Below, piece after piece: positions 46,259 through 53,031 of a stretch of 64,000 nt of DNA. The first letter of the stretch is position 1, and each line of letters starts with the position of its first letter. Below the pieces are notes generated by a model. It was not told the DNA's origin. It searched no databases and saw only the letters and a list, made by a program, of their open reading frames with translations. The stretch lies in assembly GCA_017937845.1 (NCBI GenBank), contig JAGBCV010000026.1, forward strand, positions 21,323 to 85,322, in the 5' to 3' direction. Both the position numbers and the translations under genes were made by a program. Origin of the DNA: Clostridia bacterium. Lineage in GTDB: Bacteria > Bacillota > Clostridia > Oscillospirales > CAG-272.

Positions 46259-46320
46259 TAGTAGGGGCGACCCCATGTGGTCGCCCGTGGGAGCCCACGC
46301 AGGGATTCCCCTACGAATCG
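46259..46320. repeat. REP-like hairpin cluster
   Basis: GTAGGGGCGACCCCATGTGG begins it, and its hairpin partner GGTCGCCC and the outer partner CCCCTAC follow. A related GGTCGCCCCTACTAC unit is at 63833-63862. It occupies the 113-base gap between pncB and the GH78-like gene. Confidence 0.65.
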
Positions 46321-46344
46321 ATACTTGAAAAAACGGTTGTTTGC

Positions 46345-47790
46345 TTACTGCTTCTGACCCTTGCGGAGCATTTCGTCCTTGAGATTCCAAAGCTTTTCGG
46401 AAAGGTCGACGTAATAAAGGTGAGGATTTTCAAAGCGCTTGACTTCGTCCCAGAGCTTATCGACCTGACCCTTGCAGTAATTGCGGATCTCTTCCGTGGT
46501 CGGCTCGTTATAAACACATTCGCCGTTTTTGAAGATGGGCTCGAGCATTTCACGGAGATGATAATTGGTAATGGTCTTGCGCTTCCAAACGTGCTGAGGA
46601 TGGAAGATCTCCATCGGCTGGGTTTCGTCCATCACTTCATCGTGAAGTGTGAGCAGGTCGGCGATCGCCTCGCCGCTTTCGTTATCATAAATACGGTAGA
46701 GCTTTTTGAAATGGGGGTTCGTGATCTTTTCTGCGTTTTCGCTGATCTTGATCTTCGGTGTGATCACGCCGTCCTCTTCCGTTGCCACGAGCTAATAGAC
46801 ACCGCCGAAAACAGGGTTGCTCTTTGCGGTGATGAGTCGTTCGCCAACGCCAAAGGAGTTGACCTCTGCGCCCTGACGGAGAATATCACGAATGATATAT
46901 TCATCAAGAGAGTTGGAAACGACGATCTTACATTCGGGAAGACCCTCCTCGTCGAGCTTCTGACGAATCTTTTTCGTGAGATATGCGATATCGCCCGAGT
47001 CGATGCGAACGCCGAAATTATGGATACCCTGCGGAATGAGGATCTCCTTGAATGCGCGGATCGCGTTCGGAAGACCGCTCTTCATGACGTTATAGGTATC
47101 GATAAGGAGCGTTGCGCTGGTGGGATATGTACGGCAATACGCCGCGAAAGCATCGTATTCATTGTCAAACATCTGTACCCAAGCGTGTGCCATCGTACCC
47201 GATGCGTTGACGTGATAATCGCGGTCGGCGATCGCATTGGAGGTGGAAGCACAGCCTGCGATATAAGCGGCGCGCGCACCGTTGATGGCGGCGGCGGCAC
47301 CCTGTGCGCGGCGCGCGCCAAATTCCATGACGGCGCGTCCGTCTGCGGCGCGAACGATTCGGTTCGCCTTGGTCGCAATCAGAGATTGATGGTTGAGAGT
47401 CAAAAGAACGTAGGTTTCAATGATCTGCGCTTCGATGGTGGGGGCGCGGACGATCATGAAAGGCTCGCGGGGGAAGATGGGCGTGCCTTCGGGAACGGCA
47501 TAAATATCACCTGTGAAACGGAAATCGGCAAGATATGCGAGAAATTCTTCCGTGAAAAGACCTTTTCCGCGGAGATATGCGATATCTTCCTCTGTAAATT
47601 TCAGATTTTTGATATAATCGATGATATCCTGGAGTCCTGCGGCGATCGCAAAGCCGCCGCCATCGGGAATATCACGGAAAAATACGTCAAAATATGCGAT
47701 CTTATCCTTTTGTCCCGAAAGGAAATAGCCTTGTGCCATCGTCAACTCATAGAAGTCAAGGAGCATGGTATAATTCATACGGTCTGCCAT
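46345..47790 (-). pseudogene. pncB: nicotinate phosphoribosyltransferase with one in-frame amber codon
   Basis: Together 480 sense codons, the normal length, from ATG 47790 (MADRMNYTMLLDFYELTMAQGYF-like start; GAGGTG upstream). It makes nicotinate mononucleotide from nicotinate and PRPP in NAD salvage. Family blocks include YELTMAQGYF, FGARRAQGAAAAINGARAAYIAGC, GVRIDSGDIAYL and NSFGVGERLITAKSNPVFGGVY. The next codon is TAG (46794-46792), where homologues have lysine in GGVYKLVA. The reading frame then continues without shift as LVATEEDGVITPKIKISENAEKITNP to TAA at 46345. One base (AAG to TAG) separates it from an intact gene. It may be a true mutation, a consensus error, or a suppressed codon. 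Confidence 0.85.
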
Positions 47791-47837
47791 AAAAATCACC
47801 TCATAAAAAATAGAATTTTAGACGTTTATATACGTTT

Positions 47838-47866
47838 ATTATACTTGATTTCTTCGCAAAGTGCAA
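47838..47866 (-). promoter_or_regulatory. promoter of pncB
   Basis: On the minus strand TTGCAC (47866-47861), 17-base spacer, TATAAT (47843-47838), 48 bases before the start. Confidence 0.7.
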
Positions 47867-47916
47867 GATACTTATATAAAAAAGCCCTTTTTTCGGCAAA
47901 ATTATTGACAAGAATA

Positions 47917-47945
47917 TTGACAAGACACCTGTAATGTGCTATAAT
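47917..47945 (+). promoter_or_regulatory. promoter of the PTS_EIIC_2/PfoR-like gene
   Basis: TTGACA (47917-47922), 17-base spacer, TATAAT (47940-47945). A second TTGACA lies 12 bases upstream. It is divergent from the pncB promoter. Confidence 0.8.
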
Positions 47946-47999
47946 GCACAAGAATTTCAAATATATATGCTACATAATCACAAGGAGATGTCATTTTCT

Positions 48000-49094
48000 A
48001 TGAGTACAACACAAAAGAAAACCGTCGGCGGTGTTATCAAGCATTATGCCAAACGGTATTTTATCACGGCGATGGGCGCGATGGCGCAGGGACTTTTCGC
48101 TTCGCTCCTTATCGGTACGATCTTCAAAGCGCTCGGTATGATCCCGCATATGGGCTTCCTCGCAGATATCGGCGCGTATGCACAAGCCATGGCAGGTCCC
48201 GCGATGGGCGTTGCCATTGCACATTCTCTCGGCGCACACCCTCTCGTCATTTTCTCATGCGCGGCTGTCGGATATGCCGCAAACGCCCTTGGAAGTAAAG
48301 GCGGACCGCTCGCGGTCTTCGTGATCGCCATTATCGCCGCGGAGATCGGTATGCTCGTTTCCAAAAAGACTAAGGTCGATATCATCGTAACACCTTTCGT
48401 GACCATTTTCGTCGGCGCGGGTCTTTCCATGCTGATCGCGCCCGCATTCGATACCGCCGCAGGCGCTGTCGGTACGTTTATCGGCTGGGCAATGACACAA
48501 GCGCCCCTTATCATGAGTATCATCGTTTCCGTTGTCATCGGTATGGTTTTGACACTTCCGATCTCCAGCGCCGCGATTTGCAGTGCGCTCATTATGACGG
48601 GTAGTATGGCGGCACAGGGCTCCTCCGAAGGACTTGCGATCGCAGGTGCGGCGGCAGTCGCAGGATGTTGCGCGCAAATGATCGGCTTTGCCGTCGTCAG
48701 CTTCCGCGAAAACAAATGGGGCGGACTTCTTTCTCAGGGTCTTGGTACGAGTATGCTTCAAGTGCCGAATATCTTCAAAAATCCTGCCATCTGGATCGCT
48801 CCCACGCTTGCTTCCGCGATCACGGGTCCTCTTGCAGTCTGCGTATTTGACCTCAAAATGTACGGTGCGGCGATCAATTCGGGTATGGGTACTTGCGGAC
48901 TTCTCGGTCCTATCGGTATGATTCTCGGCTGGTACGATACCGCAAACGGTTATCCTTATGAAGTCACCGCGCTCAACTGGGTGGGACTGATCCTCGTTTG
49001 CTTCGTGCTTCCCGCCGTTCTTTCCTTCGTTTTCGACCTTATCCTCCGCAAGCTCGGTCTTGTCAAGGATGGCGATATGAAGCTTGAGCTTTGA
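48000..49094 (+). CDS. PTS_EIIC_2 / PfoR-family membrane protein
   Basis: 364 residues from ATG 48000, with AAGGAG 12 bases upstream. About ten hydrophobic helices rich in Gly and Ala. The start KRYFITAMGAMAQGLFASLLIGTIFKALG and the AHPLVIFSCAAVGYAANALGSKGGPLAVF block match the PTS_EIIC_2 family (PF13303), which includes C. perfringens PfoR. No IIA, IIB or HPr-binding domain is attached. It may be a permease or a regulator; the substrate is unknown. Monocistronic, ending at the terminator at 49101. Confidence 0.82.
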   Translation: MSTTQKKTVGGVIKHYAKRYFITAMGAMAQGLFASLLIGTIFKALGMIPHMGFLADIGAYAQAMAGPAMGVAIAHSLGAHPLVIFSCAAVGYAANALGSKGGPLAVFVIAIIAAEIGMLVSKKTKVDIIVTPFVTIFVGAGLSMLIAPAFDTAAGAVGTFIGWAMTQAPLIMSIIVSVVIGMVLTLPISSAAICSALIMTGSMAAQGSSEGLAIAGAAAVAGCCAQMIGFAVVSFRENKWGGLLSQGLGTSMLQVPNIFKNPAIWIAPTLASAITGPLAVCVFDLKMYGAAINSGMGTCGLLGPIGMILGWYDTANGYPYEVTALNWVGLILVCFVLPAVLSFVFDLILRKLGLVKDGDMKLEL

Positions 49095-49100
49095 TACATA

Positions 49101-49133
49101 AAAACGGACAGAGATTTTTTCTCTGTCCGTTTT
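49101..49133. terminator. bidirectional intrinsic terminator
   Basis: AAAACGGACAGAGA, loop, TCTCTGTCCGTTTT, between the convergent PfoR-like and esterase genes. Confidence 0.9.
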
Positions 49134-49145
49134 GTATAGAATCAC

Positions 49146-49985
49146 TTATTCAGGTTTTTCTACCTTGATGCTGTTCATCCAGCGAATAGAATCGTTCATC
49201 CAAGCGCAAAGTGCGGTCGGTCTGCCCCAACCAACGATAGGCGTGCCGAGAGATGCGCCGTGATAGCCGTGGGGATACACGTGCATTTCAAAGGGTGTAC
49301 CCGCATCGGCAAGCGCTTTTGCAAACATGATGGAGTTCTGCGGAGGTACGACCTTGTCGGTCGCCGTCGTCCAGATAAAGGTAGGAACGGTCTTTTCGGA
49401 AACACGAAGCTCAAGAGAAAGCTCGCGGCGTGCTTCTTCATCGTCTTTTCTTTCGCCGAGGATCTGATTGAACGAACCGCGATGTGCATATTCCAAGCCC
49501 GAAATGACAGGGTAGGATAAGATCATACCCGTGGGGCGGTTATAGCCCTTTTCGATGCCGAGCATGGCTTCCACTTCGTCGTTATCCCAAATCGTACCGA
49601 GAGAAGCGGCGAGATGACCGCCCGCAGAGAAGCCAACGACAAAGACGTAATCGGGGTCGATATGAAATTCTTCTGCATGGTCGCGGATGAATTTCATCGC
49701 AGAGGAAGCATCCACAAGCGGAATGGGCCAACGGGCGCTGCCATGACCCGTTACGGAATAAGTAAGCACGAACGCATTGAAGCCTGCGGTCACGTAAGAA
49801 AGTGCGATCGGTTCGCCCTCTCTGTCAGAGCAAAATTCATAACCGCCGCCCGGAATGATGAGAATGGCTTTGCGTTTTTCGTTGAACGGCATTTCTTTGG
49901 AGGTGCCTGCAACGTATGCAGTAAGGGTGACGTAGGGTTTTTCCGCGTCAAGGTTAAAGGTTTCTATTCTCATGTGATTATACAT
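49146..49985 (-). CDS. alpha/beta-hydrolase esterase 1 (acetyl-xylan-esterase-like)
   Basis: 279 residues, with AAAGGAG nine bases before the ATG. The oxyanion region is IIPGGGYEFCSDREGEP (near 43). The nucleophile elbow is GFSAGGHLAA (near 118). The acid is in TATDKVVPPQNS, and the His is in YPHGYHGASLG. No signal peptide, so cytosolic deacetylation of imported oligosaccharides is likely. It is one of three tandem paralogues (with 50496-51320 and 51338-52159). A dispersed repeat (copy E) has been inserted between it and the second. Confidence 0.87.
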   Translation of the reverse strand: MYNHMRIETFNLDAEKPYVTLTAYVAGTSKEMPFNEKRKAILIIPGGGYEFCSDREGEPIALSYVTAGFNAFVLTYSVTGHGSARWPIPLVDASSAMKFIRDHAEEFHIDPDYVFVVGFSAGGHLAASLGTIWDNDEVEAMLGIEKGYNRPTGMILSYPVISGLEYAHRGSFNQILGERKDDEEARRELSLELRVSEKTVPTFIWTTATDKVVPPQNSIMFAKALADAGTPFEMHVYPHGYHGASLGTPIVGWGRPTALCAWMNDSIRWMNSIKVEKPE

Positions 49986-50012
49986 TGTTTTTTCTCTCCT
50001 TTATGGTTTCAT

Positions 50013-50498
50013 TCAACTTTTTTCTTTTTGAAAGAAAAAAGTTGCAAAAAAGAAGCAAAAACCTTGCAGGTTTATCGCTTATAGACTTTGAAAGCTCGCT
50101 TTCGCGTTCTCCTATCGGCTATCTCCCGCCTCAAAGAACGCGGTTGTATCGGCGCTTTTGCCCAATGCCGCGTAATTCATGTCGGCAAAATGGATTTGCC
50201 TCAGACGTGCTCGCGCTCAGTGAAAAAAGCGCGTATCGAGCGACGCTAAAGCGTCGCCATACATAAAATTTTAGATGTTGCTACACATCGGCGGTTGTTC
50301 CGCAGTGATGTCCCGGAGGTGAAGCCACCGGAGGGCTCAATGAACTCGTTCATTGAGAATCCGTGCGGGGAGCCGATTGCGCTAAGAACTAAAAGTCGCG
50401 CTTCGGTCAAGCGGAACGCTTGCAAATTTCTTTTGGTACTTTTCTTGTTTTGCACAAGAAAAGTACGCGTTCCTTTTTCTTTCAAAAAGAAAAAGTTA
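50013..50498 (-). repeat. structured dispersed repeat, copy E
   Basis: Complete copy with both terminal hairpins. Stems are GACGCTAAAGCGTC (50242-50255), GGTGAAGCCACC (50318-50329), CTCAATGAACTCGTTCATTGAG (50336-50357) and GTACTTTTCTTG/CAAGAAAAGTAC. Its right end overlaps the stop codon of esterase 2. Confidence 0.87.
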
Positions 50499-51320
50499 AA
50501 TTTTCATACTTTCTACCCATCGAATCGCATCCTTCGTCCAAGCAGAAACCTCGGGATACGGACAATTCACGTATTTTTTACCAAGAGAAAGTCCATGCGG
50601 TCCTTCGGGATAAATATGCATTTCAAAGGGAATGTTATGATTTGCCAGTGCTTCTGCATAAAGAAGCGTATTCTGTACGGGAACGGCGTCATCGGTGCGT
50701 GTTGCCCAAAGGAAACAGGGCGCGGTCTTTTCCGAAACGTGAAGCTCAAGAGACACGGATCTTCTTGCTTCTTCATCATCGCGTTCTTGTTTCAAAATGT
50801 TATTGATAGAACCGCGATGACCGTATTCCAGCCCCGAGATCACGGGGTAAGAAAGAATCGTACCCGTCGGGCGATTATAGCCCTTTTTCATGCCGAGCTT
50901 TGCTTCGATCTCGTCGTTATCCCAAAGAGAACCGAGCGCGGCTGTGAGATGTCCGCCCGCGGAAAAACCGATGGCAAACACATAATCGGGGTCAATGCAA
51001 AGCTCTTCCGCATGGTCTCGGATGTATTTCATTGCCGCCGACGCTTCATAAAGAGGCATCGGCCATTTGGAATCCACACCGCGTCCGACAGAATAACGCA
51101 AAATAAAAGCGTTATACCCTTCGGCAAGGAAAAAATGCGCCACAGGATCAGCTTCCGCATCGGATTGCAGCCAATATGCACCGCCCGGAATGACGAGAAT
51201 GGCTTTTCGTTTTTCATTGCCCTTCATCTCGTCGGATTTTCCTGCCACGTAGGCGATCAGCTGTGCCATCGGACGGTCTTCAAGGAGGGGGATCTTATAA
51301 GTTACGGTATCGGTTATCAT
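50496..51320 (-). CDS. alpha/beta-hydrolase esterase 2
   Basis: 274 residues, with AAAGGA eight bases before the ATG. Same architecture as its neighbours: VIPGGAYWLQSDAEADP at the oxyanion region, GFSAGGHLTAAL at the nucleophile, TRTDDAVPVQNT at the acid, YPEGPHGLSLG at the histidine. It opens with an unusual MITDTVTYKIPLLEDRPMA segment. It follows esterase 3 at 17 bases, so those two are co-transcribed. The terminal repeat of copy E supplies the last base of the stop region. Confidence 0.87.
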   Translation of the reverse strand: MITDTVTYKIPLLEDRPMAQLIAYVAGKSDEMKGNEKRKAILVIPGGAYWLQSDAEADPVAHFFLAEGYNAFILRYSVGRGVDSKWPMPLYEASAAMKYIRDHAEELCIDPDYVFAIGFSAGGHLTAALGSLWDNDEIEAKLGMKKGYNRPTGTILSYPVISGLEYGHRGSINNILKQERDDEEARRSVSLELHVSEKTAPCFLWATRTDDAVPVQNTLLYAEALANHNIPFEMHIYPEGPHGLSLGKKYVNCPYPEVSAWTKDAIRWVESMKI

Positions 51321-51337
51321 AGAAAAAATCCTTTCGT

Positions 51338-52159
51338 TTATACCTCAATGCTCTTCATCCAGCGAACGGAATCCCACGTCCATTGATTTGCCGCAGGATA
51401 ATTTCTGCCGACGACGTCATTGTTGAGAGAAAGTCCGTGAGGTCCTTCGGGATAAATGTGCATTTCAAAGGGAATTTCATGGTCAGCGAGTGCTTTGGCA
51501 AAAACGAGCGCGTTTTGAACCAACACACCGGGATCGGTGCGTGTATGCCAAATAAACGCAGGACAAGTCTTTTCGGAAACTTGAAGCTCGGGAGAAACGG
51601 CATCGCCAGATTCCTTGCTTCTGTCATCACCGAGAATCTTTGCAAAGGAGCGTGTGTGTCCGTGAATGGCTTTGGACGTAACCGCATAGGAAAGGATCAT
51701 GCCTGTCGGTCGGTTATATCCTTTTTCCATACCGAGAAGCTTTTCGATCTCATCGTTATCCCACATCGTGCCGAGCGCCGCTGCGAGGTGTCCGCCTGCG
51801 GAAAAGCCGATGACGAAGACGTAATTCGGGTCGATGTGAAGCTCGTCTGCATGGTCGCGGATATATTTCATTGCCGCCGATGCATCAATGAGCGGTGTCG
51901 GCCACAGGGGACTTCCTGTGGAAGTCGTGGTATATTCCAAAACGAACGCATTGAAGCCCGCCGCCAAAAAATGATGCGCGATAGGCTCGGATTCAATAGC
52001 GGCACAGCCTGAATAACCGCCGCCCGGGAGAATCAAAATGGCACGGCGTTTATCGTTGAAGCGTAAGGATTTATCCGTACCCGCAACGTAAGTCGTAAGG
52101 GTGATTTGCGGTCTTTCGGGAAAAAGCTGTACCACCTCCGTGGTATGATGTTGAAACAT
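51338..52159 (-). CDS. alpha/beta-hydrolase esterase 3, first of the operon
   Basis: 273 residues from ATG 52159, with GGAGG seven bases upstream; an ATG two codons earlier is too close to it. Motifs are LPGGGYSGCAAIESEP, GFSAGGHLAAAL (nucleophile) and YPEGPHGLSL (His). The acid loop reads TRTDPGVLVQNA. About half of its residues match the other two by eye, so it arose by duplication. It is served by the promoter at 52196-52224. Confidence 0.87.
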   Translation of the reverse strand: MFQHHTTEVVQLFPERPQITLTTYVAGTDKSLRFNDKRRAILILPGGGYSGCAAIESEPIAHHFLAAGFNAFVLEYTTTSTGSPLWPTPLIDASAAMKYIRDHADELHIDPNYVFVIGFSAGGHLAAALGTMWDNDEIEKLLGMEKGYNRPTGMILSYAVTSKAIHGHTRSFAKILGDDRSKESGDAVSPELQVSEKTCPAFIWHTRTDPGVLVQNALVFAKALADHEIPFEMHIYPEGPHGLSLNNDVVGRNYPAANQWTWDSVRWMKSIEV

Positions 52160-52195
52160 AAACATTCCTCCTTTTCGGGGTCTTTCATTGCTTCC

Positions 52196-52224
52196 ATTTT
52201 ATCACATTCTCTGGGGGATTGCAA
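52196..52224 (-). promoter_or_regulatory. promoter of the esterase operon
   Basis: On the minus strand TTGCAA (52224-52219), 17-base spacer, TAAAAT (52201-52196). Confidence 0.65.
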
Positions 52225-52273
52225 GCAATAAAGTATAAAACGAAAAACTTTTACGCATTTTCAAGCATTCTAC

Positions 52274-52302
52274 TTGCATTTCGTGTCGAATTTTGGTAGA
52301 AT
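52274..52302 (+). promoter_or_regulatory. toxin-1 mRNA promoter
   Basis: TTGCAT (52274-52279), 17-base spacer, TAGAAT (52297-52302). The stretch GTCGAATTTTGGTAGAAT is identical in locus 2. Expected start of transcription is near 52309. Confidence 0.75.
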
Positions 52303-52348
52303 GAAAAACGCTGTAAGCTTCCTTTTAGCGCGAAAGGAGGTGAAAGGC

Positions 52349-52474
52349 GTGGAAGCTTGTTTAGCGACCTTTATCGTCGCTGTTTTGGGCAAATTGGTCG
52401 GACATTTGTTGTGCAAATTGACCGATGTACTTATGGAGCATCACAGCAACCGAAATAAGCGAAAGCCCAAATAA
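52349..52474 (+). CDS. 41-residue hydrophobic/basic peptide, candidate type I toxin 1
   Basis: It starts at GTG 52349, with a near-perfect AAAGGAGGTG eight bases upstream. The product opens MEACLATFIVAVLGKLVGHL and ends NRNKRKPK: one membrane-spanning helix (about 4-29) and a basic tail. Length, layout and gene arrangement resemble Fst/Ldr-type toxins, which damage the membrane, but the sequence itself is not obviously Fst. 26 of 41 residues are identical to the product of locus 2. The mRNA would run about 210 bases from 52309 to the hairpin at 52484-52514. Toxicity is inferred. Confidence 0.75.
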   Translation: MEACLATFIVAVLGKLVGHLLCKLTDVLMEHHSNRNKRKPK

Positions 52475-52483
52475 CAGCAAAAA

Positions 52484-52514
52484 GAACCCCGAGGAGTACC
52501 AGTCCTCGGGGTTC
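52484..52514. terminator. shared central terminator, toxin locus 1
   Basis: GAACCCCGAGGA, 7-base loop, TCCTCGGGGTTC, flanked by CAGCAA and TTGCTG, which extend the pairing. U-rich on both sides, so it can stop both convergent transcripts. Confidence 0.9.
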
Positions 52515-52558
52515 TTCTTGCTGTTTGTGAACAGCGTGGGCTTGTTTAGCATCTTTCT
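52484..52558 (-). ncRNA. candidate antisense antitoxin RNA 1
   Basis: Transcribed towards the toxin gene from the promoter at 52593-52565, about 75 bases, ending in the shared hairpin. It contains the complement of GCGTGGGCTTGTTTAGC (52534-52550), a direct repeat of the toxin start region (52348-52366), so it can pair with the toxin mRNA over its start codon as well as at the terminator. Confidence 0.68.
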
Positions 52559-52564
52559 TGAATC

Positions 52565-52593
52565 ATTATATCACGCTCATAAGGGATTGTCAA
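52565..52593 (-). promoter_or_regulatory. antisense RNA 1 promoter
   Basis: On the minus strand TTGACA (52593-52588), exactly 17 bases, TATAAT (52570-52565): a perfect sigma-A consensus. Confidence 0.88.
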
Positions 52594-52644
52594 TCTTTTT
52601 GAAAAAATAGTTTTGAAAAGCAAATATGTTTTTCCTTATCCTAC

Positions 52645-52673
52645 TTGCATTTTTTGTCGAATTTTGGTAGAAT
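52645..52673 (+). promoter_or_regulatory. toxin-2 mRNA promoter
   Basis: TTGCAT (52645-52650), 17-base spacer, TAGAAT (52668-52673), the same as in locus 1. Confidence 0.75.
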
Positions 52674-52721
52674 AACAAAGCGCTATAAACTTCCTTTCAA
52701 CGCGGAAAGGAGGTGGAGCGT

Positions 52722-52847
52722 GTGGAAGTTTATTTGCCACAATTTATTATGGCGCTTTTGGGTAAGCTTGTCGGACATTTGCTTTGCAAATTGTTTGATG
52801 CATGGATTCAACACCATCGCACAAAAAACAAGAAAAAACCCAAATAA
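52722..52847 (+). CDS. 41-residue hydrophobic/basic peptide, candidate type I toxin 2
   Basis: It starts at GTG 52722, with AAAGGAGG eight bases upstream. The product opens MEVYLPQFIMALLGKLVGHL, has a single predicted helix (about 4-29), an HH pair at 31-32 and a basic tail KNKKKPK. The core LGKLVGHLLCKL (13-24) is identical to peptide 1. Differences are spread over the whole length and the reading frame is intact, so both copies appear to be maintained by selection. The two loci are 373 bases apart in the same orientation. Confidence 0.75.
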   Translation: MEVYLPQFIMALLGKLVGHLLCKLFDAWIQHHRTKNKKKPK

Positions 52848-52854
52848 CGGCAAA

Positions 52855-52889
52855 GAAAACCCCGAGGACCAGCACTCCTCGGGGTTTTC
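52855..52889. terminator. shared central terminator, toxin locus 2
   Basis: GAAAACCCCGAGGA, 7-base loop, TCCTCGGGGTTTTC, with CAAA/TTTG extension. Bidirectional. Confidence 0.9.
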
Positions 52890-52936
52890 TTTGCTGAGTG
52901 AACAGCGTAGAAGTTTATTTGCCACGTTTATTTTGT
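52855..52936 (-). ncRNA. candidate antisense antitoxin RNA 2
   Basis: About 82 bases from the promoter at 52971-52943. It includes the complement of GTAGAAGTTTATTTGCCAC (52908-52926), which repeats the toxin 2 start region GTGGAAGTTTATTTGCCAC (52722-52740) with one mismatch. The repeats of loci 1 and 2 differ, so each RNA should recognise only its own mRNA. Confidence 0.68.
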
Positions 52937-52942
52937 ACGATC

Positions 52943-52971
52943 ATTATATCACAGATGCATGGCTTTGTCAA
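52943..52971 (-). promoter_or_regulatory. antisense RNA 2 promoter
   Basis: On the minus strand TTGACA (52971-52966), exactly 17 bases, TATAAT (52948-52943): perfect consensus. Confidence 0.88.
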
Positions 52972-53031
52972 TCTTTTCTCAAAGATTTTTTTCATCCATA
53001 GAAACTTGCTTGAATTGACGTTGCCCACCAC

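Noticed and set aside
46345..46788. 147-residue frame as an independent gene
   Set aside because: It is the in-frame continuation of pncB past a TAG codon; it has no SD and encodes the known C-terminal part.
46345..47790. Genome-wide reassignment of UAG
   Set aside because: One in-frame UAG only; UAG also ends the gene at 18059-18604, so reassignment is not supported.
52274..52474. Longer 66-residue version of toxin 1
   Set aside because: The first part covers the promoter and the SD; the GTG at 52349 has an excellent SD and matches the homologous start of locus 2.
52645..53001. 118-residue plus-strand frame over toxin locus 2
   Set aside because: It is in a different frame from the 41-residue peptide, runs through the promoter, terminator and antisense promoter, and has no SD.
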